Shown here piece by piece: positions 52,894 through 63,200 of a DNA stretch of 64,000 nt; position 1 is the stretch's first letter, and the number at the start of each line of letters is the position of its first letter. The translations under genes were made by a program, and so were the position numbers. Source of the DNA: an uncultured Eubacteriales bacterium (GTDB lineage: Bacteria > Bacillota > Clostridia > Oscillospirales > Acutalibacteraceae); contig CASFBL010000001.1 of NCBI GenBank assembly GCA_949292775.1, positions 124,001 through 188,000 of the forward strand. Reading direction: 5' to 3'. Under the pieces are notes generated by a model. That model searched no databases and had not been told where the DNA came from. It saw only the letters and a program-made list of their open reading frames with translations.

Positions 52894-54128
52894 ACGATAC
52901 AGCTTTTTGGATTTGGCTGCTGCGCACGCTCGGTCCTGCGGCGGCGATTGCAGATATCATAAACTATTTCGGCTCCCCGCGTGCTCTTTACGAAGCGGGA
53001 AGCGCTCAGTGGCGGCTTTCCGGGCTTTTGACCGCGAAACAAATCGCCGCGCTTTCGAAATTCTCTCCGTCCGAGTCGGGCGGGGTGATGAAAACCTGCG
53101 CCGAAAACGGCTGGCAGATTGTAACGCCGGACGATATCGCCTACCCGCAGAAACTTTTGGAACTGCGCAATTACCCGCCGGTTTTGTTCGTGTGGGGAAA
53201 TGCACAGGTGCTTTTGCAGGATGTAAAAATCGCCATGGTCGGCACGCGCAAAGCTTCCAATTACGGGCTTCGCGTGGCAAACCTGCTTGCCGGGGCATTG
53301 GCGCAAAGCGGCGCTGTGGTCGTGTCCGGCGGTGCGCTGGGCGTGGATTCCGAAGCCCACCGCGGTGCGCTTCGCACCCATGGCAAAACGATTGCTGTGC
53401 TCGGCTGTGGACTGGGCACGCCGTATCTTTTGGAAAACGCACCCCTGCGCCGGGAAATCGTGCGGCAGGGCGGCGCTGTTATCAGTGAGTTTTTGCCGTT
53501 TTGTGCGGCGTCCAGAACGACTTTTCCTCTGCGCAACCGGATTATTTCCGCGTTGTCTCTCGGCACGGTCGTTGTGGAGGCCGGTGAACGAAGCGGCTCG
53601 CTGATCACCGCACGCTGCGCGCTCGAACAAGGGCGCGATGTGTTTGCCGTCCCCGGGGACATCATTTCTTCGGCGTTTACCGGGGCAAATAAACTCATCC
53701 ATGACGGGGCAAAGCCGGTCTTTACCCCAATGGATATTTTGGAAGAATATGCATATATTTATCCCGACGAGCTGCGGCTCGAAAATGCGCAGAAAACGCT
53801 CGGCGAAATGCTCAGAGAAGCGGGCGTGCCAAAGGTAGAGCCGGTTTCAGTAAAAAAGCCGCAGCCGCGCAAAACGCGCGAAAAGGCAAAGGCGCAAGAG
53901 ATGTTAACTCCGAGCGAACCGAAAAATCCCGCGCAAAGCACACTGCCTGCGGGCGCGTCCGACGCGGCGAAAAAGGTGTTCGCGGTGTTATGCGAAACCC
54001 CCGCGCAGATTGATGAAATCAGCGAAGCGGCGGCCCTGCCCGTGCAGGCGTGCCTTGCCGCGCTGACCGAACTCGAGCTTTACGGCTGCGCCGCGCTCAT
54101 TCAAGGAAAAAAATACAGAAAAGTATAG
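52890..54128 (+). CDS. dprA: DNA-processing protein DprA
   Basis: A 412-residue protein. The Rossmann core has KIAMVGTRKASNYG (about 112-125), VVVSGGALGVDSEAHRGAL (about 143-161), RNRIISALSLG and VFAVPGDI. A lysine-rich linker (about 320-350) joins it to a C-terminal winged-helix-like DML1 domain. DprA loads RecA on single-stranded DNA in natural transformation; it is retained in many non-competent Firmicutes. ATG 52890 starts in the ATGATGCGATGA overlap with the methyltransferase gene. topA is 12 bases downstream. Confidence 0.93.
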   Translation: MNDTAFWIWLLRTLGPAAAIADIINYFGSPRALYEAGSAQWRLSGLLTAKQIAALSKFSPSESGGVMKTCAENGWQIVTPDDIAYPQKLLELRNYPPVLFVWGNAQVLLQDVKIAMVGTRKASNYGLRVANLLAGALAQSGAVVVSGGALGVDSEAHRGALRTHGKTIAVLGCGLGTPYLLENAPLRREIVRQGGAVISEFLPFCAASRTTFPLRNRIISALSLGTVVVEAGERSGSLITARCALEQGRDVFAVPGDIISSAFTGANKLIHDGAKPVFTPMDILEEYAYIYPDELRLENAQKTLGEMLREAGVPKVEPVSVKKPQPRKTREKAKAQEMLTPSEPKNPAQSTLPAGASDAAKKVFAVLCETPAQIDEISEAAALPVQACLAALTELELYGCAALIQGKKYRKV

Positions 54129-54140
54129 GATGGTTGCCAA

Positions 54141-56270
54141 ATGTCAAAACTGGTAATTGTGGAATCGCCTTCCAAGGCGAAAACGATTCAAAAATATTTG
54201 GGCAAGGGCTATAAGGTCACCGCGTCCATCGGTCATATCCGCGACCTGCCCGCTGCGAAACTCAGCGTCGATGTCAAAAATGACTTTGCGCCGAAATATG
54301 CCATTGTCAAAGGCAAAGAAAAGCTCGTCAAAGAACTGCGCGAAATGGTCAGCGAGTCTGACAAAGTCTATCTCGCAACCGACCCGGACCGCGAAGGCGA
54401 AGCGATTTCCTGGCACCTTGCCACGGTGCTCGATTTAGACTTAAACGACAAGAACCGTGTGAAATTCAACGAAATCAATAAAACGAGCGTCGAAAACGGT
54501 ATGGCGCACCCGGAAAAAATCGACATGGATTTGGTCGATGCCCAGCAGGCGCGCCGGATTCTCGACCGCTTGGTCGGCTATAAATTAAGTCCGTTTGTGT
54601 CGCAAAAAATCCGCCGCGGGCTTTCCGCCGGTCGTGTGCAGTCAGTCGCACTGCGCCTGATTGTGGACCGCGAAGAGGAAATCCGTGCGTTCAAGCCGGA
54701 AGAATATTGGTCCCTTGATGCAAAATTCATCGCGCCGTCGTCGAAGCGCGCGTTTGCCGCCGCATTTGTCGGCGACGAAACCGGCAAGGTGAAAATCACC
54801 AACGGCGATCAGGCGAACGAGATTCTCGCTCGTTTGGAGGGCGCTTCCTACGCCGTGACGAGCGTAAAAAAAGGCACCCGCCGCAAACAGCCCGCGCCGC
54901 CGTTTACCACCTCTACCTTACAGCAGGAAGGCTCGCGCAAGCTCGGCTTCCAGGGCAAGCGCACGATGAAAGTCGCGCAGGAGCTTTACGAAGGCGTCGA
55001 TGTAAAAGGCTACGGCGCAATGGGTCTTATCACCTATATGCGTACCGACTCGCTTCGTATTTCCGAAGAAGCGCGCGCCCAAGGCAATGAATTCATCGCC
55101 GAAGCTTACGGCAAAGAATATCTGCCCGAAAAACCGCGTTATTATAAAACCAAGGCAAATGCGCAGGACGGTCACGAGGCGATTCGCCCGACCATGCCGT
55201 CGCTTTCTCCCGATAAGGTCAAAGAGAGCCTGACAAGCGACCAGTATAAGCTCTATACCCTCATTTGGAAGCGCTTTATCGCGAGCTTAATGGCAAACTG
55301 CGTGCAGGATACCGTTAAGGTTGAAATCCAGGGCGCAAACGAAGCCGCCCGCGCAAACGAACGCTATTGCGTGTTCGCCGCAAGCGGCTACACCGTGCGT
55401 TTTGACGGCTACACAAAGCTTTATGAAGCGGGTACCGATGAGGAAGAGGAGGACGCCTCCAAAATCCCCGAAATCAAAACCGGTGATGTGCTCAAATTAA
55501 AAGAACTTGGCGGCAACCAGCACTTCACCCAGCCGCCCGCGCGTTACACCGAAGCGTCGCTTGTCAAAAAGCTGGAAGAAACCGGCGTCGGCAGACCGAG
55601 CACCTATGTTTCGATTGTTTCGACAATTACCGGGCGCGAATATGTCGTCCGCGAGCAGAAACAGTTAAAGCCCACGGAGCTCGGCGAAGCGGTCACAAAG
55701 CTTTTGAAAGAACAGTTCCCGAATATCGTCAATGTGAAATTCACCGCCAATATGGAAAGCGACCTCGACAAAGTCGAGCACGGCGAGGTGGATTATATCG
55801 CCATGCTCCACACCTTCTATGACGGTTTTGAAGAAACGCTCCAGACGGCGAAAGAAAAGACCGAGGGCGTCAAAATCAAGCTTAAAGAGGATGAGACCGA
55901 CATTCCCTGCGAAAAATGCGGCAGAATGATGGTTGTGAAAACCGGTCGGTTCGGCAAATTCCTTGCCTGCCCCGGCTACCCCGAATGTAAGAACACAAAG
56001 CCTTTGGTGGTCGAGACCACGGCGACCTGCCCGAAATGCGGCGGCAAGGTCATTCAGAAAAAGAGCAAGCGCGGCTATGTGTTCTTTGGCTGTGACAATT
56101 ACCCGGAATGCAACTTTATGACCTGGGATAAGCCCACCGACGAAAAATGCCCGAAATGCGGCAAATCCCTGTTTAAGCGCAAGGGTGGTTTGTTGGTCTG
56201 CCTTGACGAAGCTTGCGGCTTTGAGAAAAAGGCGGAACGCAAATCCCGCGCAAAGAAGACAGAAGAATGA
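54141..56270 (+). CDS. topA: DNA topoisomerase I
   Basis: A 709-residue type IA enzyme that relaxes negative supercoils. It has an N-terminal TOPRIM domain (LVIVESPSKAKTIQKYLG; ATDPDREGEAISWHL) and the active-site Tyr in GLITYMRTDSLRIS (about residue 298). Three C-terminal four-Cys zinc ribbons start at about 590 (CEKCGRM, CPKCGGK and CPKCGKS). It overlaps trmFO by ATGA. The dprA-topA-trmFO order is usual in Firmicutes. Confidence 0.97.
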   Translation: MSKLVIVESPSKAKTIQKYLGKGYKVTASIGHIRDLPAAKLSVDVKNDFAPKYAIVKGKEKLVKELREMVSESDKVYLATDPDREGEAISWHLATVLDLDLNDKNRVKFNEINKTSVENGMAHPEKIDMDLVDAQQARRILDRLVGYKLSPFVSQKIRRGLSAGRVQSVALRLIVDREEEIRAFKPEEYWSLDAKFIAPSSKRAFAAAFVGDETGKVKITNGDQANEILARLEGASYAVTSVKKGTRRKQPAPPFTTSTLQQEGSRKLGFQGKRTMKVAQELYEGVDVKGYGAMGLITYMRTDSLRISEEARAQGNEFIAEAYGKEYLPEKPRYYKTKANAQDGHEAIRPTMPSLSPDKVKESLTSDQYKLYTLIWKRFIASLMANCVQDTVKVEIQGANEAARANERYCVFAASGYTVRFDGYTKLYEAGTDEEEEDASKIPEIKTGDVLKLKELGGNQHFTQPPARYTEASLVKKLEETGVGRPSTYVSIVSTITGREYVVREQKQLKPTELGEAVTKLLKEQFPNIVNVKFTANMESDLDKVEHGEVDYIAMLHTFYDGFEETLQTAKEKTEGVKIKLKEDETDIPCEKCGRMMVVKTGRFGKFLACPGYPECKNTKPLVVETTATCPKCGGKVIQKKSKRGYVFFGCDNYPECNFMTWDKPTDEKCPKCGKSLFKRKGGLLVCLDEACGFEKKAERKSRAKKTEE

Positions 56271-57595
56271 GCGCGCAAAGACAAAAAGCGGCGGTCATCG
56301 GCGCCGGGCTTGCCGGGTGCGAAGCGGCGTGGCAGTTGAGCCGCGCGGGTGTCGCCGTTGATTTATATGAAATGAAGCCCGAAAAGCGCTCACCCGCCCA
56401 TAAGGCGGACACCTTCGCGGAGCTTGTCTGCTCGAACTCATTAAAAGCGGAGCGCTTAAATTCCGCCGCCGGGCTTTTAAAGGCGGAAATGGAGACTTTT
56501 TCGTCGATTTGTGTCGAAAGTGCAAAGCAAACGCGTGTGCCTGCGGGCGGCGCGCTCGCCGTTGACCGGAACGCATTTTCCGAAAAAATAACCGAAGCGG
56601 TTACAAGCGCCCCGGGCGTGCGCGTCATACACAAAGAAGTGACCGAACTGCCCTCCGACGCGGATGTTGTTATTTTGGCGGTCGGTCCGCTTGCAAGCGA
56701 CGGCATTGCGCCTGCCATTCGTGCCCTTGCCGGTGACGGACTTTCGTTTTATGACGCTGCCGCCCCAATCGTCACGGCTGAAAGCGTGGATATGAGCGAG
56801 GCGTTTATCCAGTCGCGCTATGACCGCGGCGGAGAGGCGGATTATATCAACTGCCCGATGAACAAAGCGCAGTATGAGGCGTTTTATGAGGCAATCATCA
56901 CCGCCGAAAGCGCACCCTTACATTCGTTTGACAAGCGCAAAGATGTTTATGAGGGCTGCATGCCTATTGAAGTGCTCGCGTCGCGCGGCAAAGATACGAT
57001 GCGTTACGGTCCCTTAAAACCCGTGGGGCTTGTGGACCCGAAAACCGGGCACCGCCCGTGGGCGAATTTACAGCTTCGGAAAGAAAACAACGCCGGCACG
57101 CTTTACAATCTGGTCGGGTTTCAGACCAATCTGAAATTCGGCGAGCAGAAACGCGTGTTTTCGATGTTCCCGGCGCTTAAAAATGCGGAATTCGTCCGCT
57201 ACGGCGTGATGCACCGCAATACATTTATCGCTTCCCCGCGGCTTTTGCGGGCGGATTTCAGTTTACGAAAAGACCCCCATATTTATTTCGCAGGGCAGAT
57301 TACCGGCGTGGAGGGCTATATGGAGTCCGCCACATCCGGCATTTTGGCAGGGCTTAACGCGGCAAGAGCTTTAAACGGACAAGAACCGGTCGTTTTGCCG
57401 CAAACAACGATGATGGGCGCGCTTTCCCGCTATATCAGCGACGAAAGCGTCACGCACTTTCAGCCGATGGGCGCTAACTTCGGCGTGCTGCCGCCGAATC
57501 CTCAAAAAATCCGCGACAAGTCCGAGCGCTATATGGCGCTTGCAACACGCGCAATGGCGGATCTCACCGCTTATAAGGAGGCTATGAAGCTATGA
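56267..57595 (+). CDS. trmFO: Folate-dependent tRNA (uracil-54-C5)-methyltransferase TrmFO
   Basis: A 442-residue flavoprotein with the FAD-binding GAGLAGCEAAWQLS at the N-terminus, ERLNSAAGLLK and the C-terminal segment GALSRYISDESV. It makes ribothymidine-54 in tRNA using methylene-tetrahydrofolate, the Gram-positive alternative to TrmA. It overlaps topA and plsX by four bases each, so the three are co-translated. Confidence 0.96.
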   Translation: MSAQRQKAAVIGAGLAGCEAAWQLSRAGVAVDLYEMKPEKRSPAHKADTFAELVCSNSLKAERLNSAAGLLKAEMETFSSICVESAKQTRVPAGGALAVDRNAFSEKITEAVTSAPGVRVIHKEVTELPSDADVVILAVGPLASDGIAPAIRALAGDGLSFYDAAAPIVTAESVDMSEAFIQSRYDRGGEADYINCPMNKAQYEAFYEAIITAESAPLHSFDKRKDVYEGCMPIEVLASRGKDTMRYGPLKPVGLVDPKTGHRPWANLQLRKENNAGTLYNLVGFQTNLKFGEQKRVFSMFPALKNAEFVRYGVMHRNTFIASPRLLRADFSLRKDPHIYFAGQITGVEGYMESATSGILAGLNAARALNGQEPVVLPQTTMMGALSRYISDESVTHFQPMGANFGVLPPNPQKIRDKSERYMALATRAMADLTAYKEAMKL

Positions 57596-58608
57596 AAATA
57601 ATCGCAGACGCATTCGGCGGCGATAACGCGCCGCTTGAAATCATAAAGGGCTGTTTAGACGCCCAAAAGGCCTACGGCGTGGAAGTCCTGCTGGTCGGCG
57701 ACACCAAAAAGATTCAGGACTGCGCCGCAGAAAACGGGCTGGATATTGCCAAGTTTGAACTTTTGCAGGCAGACGATGTGTTTTCTATGGAAACCCAGCC
57801 GACTGAAATTTTGAAAGCCGGGAAAAATACTTCTATGGCAGTCGGTCTGCAGGCGCTCGCCGACGGCAAAGGGGACGCCTTTGTTTCAGCGGGCAGCACC
57901 GGCGCGCTGCTGGTCGGCGCAACCTTCATCGTCAAGCGAATCAAAGGCGTGAAACGCCCGGCACTCGGCGCGGTGATGCCCTCTGCGGAAGGTCCGTTTA
58001 TTTTGGTGGATACCGGCGCGAATGTGGAGTGCACCGTGCCCATGCTCTGCCAGTTTGCAAGACTCGGCGATATTTACATGAAAAAAATTCTCGGCATGAA
58101 AAACCCCCGCGTGGCGCTTGCCAACATCGGCGCGGAAGAAACCAAAGGCACGCCGCTGCAGGTTGAAGCCTATCAGGCGCTTTCAAAACTTCCCGATTTG
58201 CAGTTCACCGGCAATATCGAAGTGCGCGACATCGCGTTCGGCAAAGCCGATGTCGTGGTTGCCGACGGCTTTACCGGCAATGTGATTGTCAAAATGTATG
58301 AGGGCGTCGCCAAAATGATTACAAACTCGTTAAAAGCGATGTTCATGAAAAATCTCGCGTCCAAGCTTTCTTACCTCGGCGTGAAGAACGGCATGGACGA
58401 GTTTAAAAAGAAAATGGATTACAAGCAATACGGCGGCGCGCCGATCATCGGCGTGCAAAAGCCCGTAATCAAAGCGCACGGCTCGTCTGACGCACGCGCG
58501 TTCTGCAATGCAATCAAACAGGCAATCGACTGCGCGCAGAACGATGTCTGCGGGGCTGTTGCCGAAGCGCTGAAAGGCGGTGAAGCGCATGGAACAGCTT
58601 CAGAATAA
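57592..58608 (+). CDS. plsX: Phosphate acyltransferase PlsX
   Basis: A 338-residue enzyme that turns acyl-ACP into acyl-phosphate for PlsY. It has AFGGDNAPLEIIKGC at the N-terminus and the conserved SAGSTGALLVGA (about 100-111) and FTGNVIVKMYEG segments. No fapR gene or FapR site is seen. It overlaps rnc by 20 bases. It starts the lipid-RNase III-SMC-FtsY cluster typical of Gram-positive bacteria. Confidence 0.95.
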   Translation: MKIIADAFGGDNAPLEIIKGCLDAQKAYGVEVLLVGDTKKIQDCAAENGLDIAKFELLQADDVFSMETQPTEILKAGKNTSMAVGLQALADGKGDAFVSAGSTGALLVGATFIVKRIKGVKRPALGAVMPSAEGPFILVDTGANVECTVPMLCQFARLGDIYMKKILGMKNPRVALANIGAEETKGTPLQVEAYQALSKLPDLQFTGNIEVRDIAFGKADVVVADGFTGNVIVKMYEGVAKMITNSLKAMFMKNLASKLSYLGVKNGMDEFKKKMDYKQYGGAPIIGVQKPVIKAHGSSDARAFCNAIKQAIDCAQNDVCGAVAEALKGGEAHGTASE

Positions 58609-59257
58609 TTTAGGCTATCAGTTTAAAAACCCGGCGCTGCTTTCCCGCGCGCTGACCCATTCTTCTTACGCGAACGAACGCCATGTCGATACCGGCGACA
58701 ACGAGCGGCTGGAATTTTTGGGCGATAGTGTTTTGGGTTTTATTACCGCAGAATATCTTTTCGCAAACCACCGCGATTTTCCCGAAGGCGAGCTTACAAA
58801 ACTGCGCGCCTACGCAGTTTGTGAAAAATCGTTGTTCGCCTATGCGGAAGAAATCGGCCTTGGCAATTACCTGAAGCTCGGCAAAGGGGAGGAGCGCACC
58901 GGCGGCCGGACGCGCCCGTCTGTGCTTTCCGACGCGTTTGAAGCGGTCATTGCCGCGATTTATCTCGATGGCGGCATGGACGAAGCCAAAAAGTTCGTTC
59001 TGCGCTTTGTCGTGCCTTATGTCGAGGCAAAGCCGACTTTTAAAGACTACAAAACGATGCTGCAGGAAGTCGTGCAGAAAAATCAGGGCGAAACGCTCGA
59101 ATATGTGCTCGTTTCCGAAACCGGCCCCGACCACGATAAGTGCTTTACCGTGGAAGTGCATTTAAACAGCAATGTCCTCGGCCGAGGCGTCGGCGGCAGT
59201 AAGAAAAAGGCGGAACAAAACGCCGCCAAAGAAGCGCTGGAGCTGATGGGGATTTGA
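58589..59257 (+). CDS. rnc: Ribonuclease III
   Basis: A 222-residue enzyme with an N-terminal RNase III domain (signature NERLEFLGDSVLG, about 38-50; second Glu/Asp cluster LSDAFEAVIAAIYLDGG) and a C-terminal double-stranded RNA-binding domain (about 153-222, GGSKKKAEQNAAKEALELM). It processes rRNA precursors and cleaves structured mRNA. ATG 58589 is 8 bases after AAAGGCGG; GTG 58580 lies on top of that site. The next gene starts with TTG inside its stop. Confidence 0.96.
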   Translation: MEQLQNNLGYQFKNPALLSRALTHSSYANERHVDTGDNERLEFLGDSVLGFITAEYLFANHRDFPEGELTKLRAYAVCEKSLFAYAEEIGLGNYLKLGKGEERTGGRTRPSVLSDAFEAVIAAIYLDGGMDEAKKFVLRFVVPYVEAKPTFKDYKTMLQEVVQKNQGETLEYVLVSETGPDHDKCFTVEVHLNSNVLGRGVGGSKKKAEQNAAKEALELMGI

Positions 59258-60291
59258 AGCATGTTAATGTCGCGCTGTTTGTGCCGCACATCGGCTGTAA
59301 ACAGCAGTGCAGCTTTTGTAATCAAAGGACCATTTCCGGCGCGCAAGCAGCACCCGCGGCAGACGATGTGCGCCGTGCCTGTGAAATTGCCATAGAAAGC
59401 GGAAAAACCGATTCGGCTTCGTCTGAAATCGCGTTTTTCGGCGGGAGTTTTACCGCAATCAAAAGGGATTACATGTTGTCTCTTTTGACTGCGGCAAAAC
59501 CATATATAGACGAAGGTTTTTTTCACGGTATTCGCATATCCACGCGCCCGGATTGCGTCAGTGACGAGGTGCTCAAAACGCTCAAAGCTTACAGAGTAAC
59601 TTCCATTGAACTCGGCGCGCAAAGCATGAGCGATGAGGTTTTACGGCTTAACCGGCGCGGGCACACAGCGGATGATGTGCGCGAAGCCGCGGCGCGAATC
59701 AAAGCGCAGGGCTTTTCCTTGGGGCTTCAAATGATGACCGGGCTTTTCGGAAGTTCAGACGAATTAGACCTTGCCACCGGTCGTGAACTCGCCGCCCTCG
59801 CGCCTGACACAATGCGCATTTACCCGACTGTTGTGCTCGAAAACACCGAACTTGCAAAGAAAATGCGCGAAGGGGATTATAAACCCCAAACGCTCGACGC
59901 TGCCGTGAAATTATGCGCCGAACTTTTGCTTTTGTTTCACGAAAAGCATATTCCCGTCATTCGCTTGGGACTTCACAGCGGCGGAAATGTCGAAGAAGGC
60001 TACCTTGCGGGGGCTTATCACCCGGCGTTTCGCGAGCTTTGCGAGGGCGAAATTTACCTTCAAAAAATGCTTGCGGCGTTTGAAAATTTACCCCGTGCGC
60101 GCGCCTATGAAGTTTTTGTCCCGGCGCGGTCGCTTTCCAAGGCGAAAGGGCAGGGAAAAAGAAACGAAAAAGCATTGCGCAATCAGTCGATTCAGTGTAA
60201 AATAAAGGGTAACGAATTTTTAAAGGATTACGAAATTCTGATAAAGGAATTGGAAGATGATTTTAAAGTCACTGGAAATGCAGGGGTTTAA
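59254..60291 (+). CDS. Radical SAM protein of the Elp3-like family
   Basis: A 345-residue radical SAM protein with the [4Fe-4S] cluster motif CKQQCSFCNQ (Cys14, 18, 21 or nearby) and TRPDCVSDEVL, GAQSMSDEVL and GLQMMTGL segments. It lacks the HAT domain of true Elp3. Proteins of this kind sit between rnc and smc in many Clostridia and are annotated only as radical SAM, Elp3/MiaA/NifB-like; the reaction is unknown. The start is TTG at 59254, overlapping the rnc stop. The end overlaps smc by 35 bases. Confidence 0.85.
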   Translation: MKHVNVALFVPHIGCKQQCSFCNQRTISGAQAAPAADDVRRACEIAIESGKTDSASSEIAFFGGSFTAIKRDYMLSLLTAAKPYIDEGFFHGIRISTRPDCVSDEVLKTLKAYRVTSIELGAQSMSDEVLRLNRRGHTADDVREAAARIKAQGFSLGLQMMTGLFGSSDELDLATGRELAALAPDTMRIYPTVVLENTELAKKMREGDYKPQTLDAAVKLCAELLLLFHEKHIPVIRLGLHSGGNVEEGYLAGAYHPAFRELCEGEIYLQKMLAAFENLPRARAYEVFVPARSLSKAKGQGKRNEKALRNQSIQCKIKGNEFLKDYEILIKELEDDFKVTGNAGV

Positions 60292-63200
60292 ATCCTTTCC
60301 GGATAAAACCGTCCTGGAATTCAACAAAGGCATCACCGCGGTCGTCGGTCCGAACGGCAGCGGCAAGAGCAACATTTCCGACGCCGTCCGCTGGGTGCTC
60401 GGCGAGCAGTCCACGAAAAATCTGCGCGGCTCGAAAATGGAAGATGTCGTTTTCATGGGGACCGATCTTCGTAAAGCAAAGGGCTTTGCCGAGGTCACGC
60501 TCCGTTTTGACAACCGCGACCGCTCACTTTCAAAAGATACCGACGAAGTTTCCGTAACCCGGCGGTATTACCGCTCAGGCGAAAGTGAATATCTCATCAA
60601 CGGCGAAAATTCGCGCCTGCGCGATATTAACGAGCTGTTTATGGACACGGGTCTCGGCCGCGACGGCTATTCGATTGTCGGGCAGGGCAAAATCGCCGAA
60701 ATGGTTTCTTCCAAAACCGGCGAGCGCCGTGATATGCTGGAAGAAGCCGCGGGGATTTCCCATTTCCGCTATCGCCGCAACGATGCCAACAAGCGCCTTG
60801 CCGCCGCCGAAGAAAATTTGCTTCGCCTGCGCGACATTTTGGCGGAGTTGGAAGGGCGCGTCGGGCCGTTGAAAGCGCAAAGCGAAAAGGCGCAGAAATT
60901 TTTAGTTTTGGCCGAAGAGAAAAAGCGGCTTGAAATCGGGACATGGCTTAACACGATTGATAAAACAAACGACCGCCTGCGTGAGCAGGAGCATAAAATC
61001 GCCACCGCGCAGGCACAGCATAAAGCGGCCGCAGATGCGCTCGATGAAATCGGTGTGCAGATTGACCGCGCAACCGAGGAAACGCAAAACCTCCATGTGC
61101 AAATTGAAGAGGTGCGCCGTTCCTCGTCGCAATATGAGGAACAGGCCGCCGCGCTGGACGCGCAGGCGCAGGTCGAGGAAAACTCCATCGCCCACAACAA
61201 CGAGGCGATTGCGCGCTTGGAGCGCGACAAGCTTTCCGAAAACGAAACGGAACAGCACTTGGAAGAACGCATTTTGGAAGCGCAGAAAAGCGTGGAAGAA
61301 AATGCCGCCGCGCGCGACAAACTGAAAACCGAGCTTGACGCTCTGGCGGCGGAACAGGAAACTAAGCTTTCCGACAGCACGCGTTTTTCCGAACAGGCTT
61401 CGGCGCTTTCGGCGGAAGTTTCGGCGCTGTCCGTGGAAATTGCGGACAACCGCGTGACTGCGGAAACCGCCAATTCCTCTGTTGAAGAAATCCGCACGCG
61501 CGTTGCGGCGATTGACGCTTCGCTCGGCGGCAGACAAGATACATATTCCAAATTCAAATCGGATTTGGACGCGGCGCAGGCGGCGCTCGATAAATGCCTG
61601 CAGGAAATCGAAAGCGCACAAAACGCCATGGACGGTTATTCGATGCGTTTTGAAAGCCGGTCGAAAAAAGCCGAAACGATTCGCGAAAATATCGAGGCAA
61701 AAACGCGCGAGCTCCACAGCAAGCAAGACCGCATTCGCCTGCTTTCCGACTTGGAAAAGAATATGGAGGGCTATCAGGGCGCGGTCAAAGCGGTGATGAA
61801 AGAGGCCGGGCGTGGTGCGCTCAAAGGCATTCACGGTCCGCTCTCGCAGCTTATCTCCGTGAAGCCGAAATACGCCGTTGCGATTGAAACCGCTCTCGGC
61901 GCAGCCATTCAAAACATCGTCACCGACAACGAAAACGACGCGAAACGCGCGATTGCCTTTTTGAAAGAGAACCGCGCCGGCCGTGCAACTTTCCTCCCCA
62001 TTTCCGCTATCCGTTCGCGCGAGCTGCGCGAAACCGGGCTTGACGACCAATACGGCTTTGTCAGTATTGCTGCGGACCTTGTCGGGGCGGACAAGCAATA
62101 TACCGAAATTATCCGTGCCCAGCTTGCGCGTACGGTTGTCGCAGAAGATATGGATACCGCCATCGCCATGGCGAAAAAATATGGGTACCGCTTCCGCATC
62201 GTGACGCTCGACGGGCAGGTGATTAACACCGGCGGTTCAATGACCGGCGGCTCCCGCACACAAAACGCCGGTATTTTAAGCCGCGGCAACGAAATTGACA
62301 AGCTGACTGCCGAAGTAAAAGCGGTTGAAACCGAGCTTGCCGGCATGCAGTCGGATTATAAAATGTTCACTGAAGACTTGGCGGCGGCGCGTGCCGAATT
62401 AGAGGGCGCGCAAGGCGACCTGCTTTGCGCGAACGAAGAAAAAATCCGCCGCGAGGGCGAACTCAAGCTGGCAGAAGAACAGCTTTCTACCGTTTCCGGC
62501 TCGGTGCGCGAGTTGATGGAAGAAAAAGAAACCTTAAACACCCGCGCAGAAACGATTTTGCAAAATGCCGCGACGGCGCGTGAAAAGTTGGAAACGCTCG
62601 GCAAGACTTTAGCGGAAAAAGAAGCCGCACTCGAAAAACTGACCGGCGACCGGCAGGCGCTTTCCGAAGCGCGTGAAGAGCTTTCCCGCCGTGCATCAGA
62701 ATTGAGTTTGCAGATTATGGCGCTCGAAAAAGACATCGAGACTGCAAACGACGAGCTTGTCCATTTGCAGAACCGCAAAACCAGCCACACCGACAAGCAG
62801 TCCACGCTGGATGCGGAAATCGAAGAATACAAGGCGAAAAACGAACAGCTCGCGAAAAATATCGAAAACCTGCAAGCGAACGCAAAAGCGCTTCGTGACA
62901 ACACGACCGGCGCCCGTGCGCAGATTGATGAGTTGATTCAAAAGCGCGACGAGCTGACCAAAAAGGCGAACGACCTGCGCACTTTGGAGCGCGCGAAATC
63001 TGTCGAACGCGAAAATTTAAGCGCCGAGCTTGTGCGCCTGGAAGAACGCAAAATCGCCATGCGCAAGGAATACGACGATTTGAGCGCGAAGCTCTATGAA
63101 GAATATCAGCTGACCCGCCGCGAAGCGGCTGCGCTCGAAATCGTGATTGACGATTTCCAGGCGGCTTCAAAAAGACTTACAGAGTTAAAAGGGCAAATCC

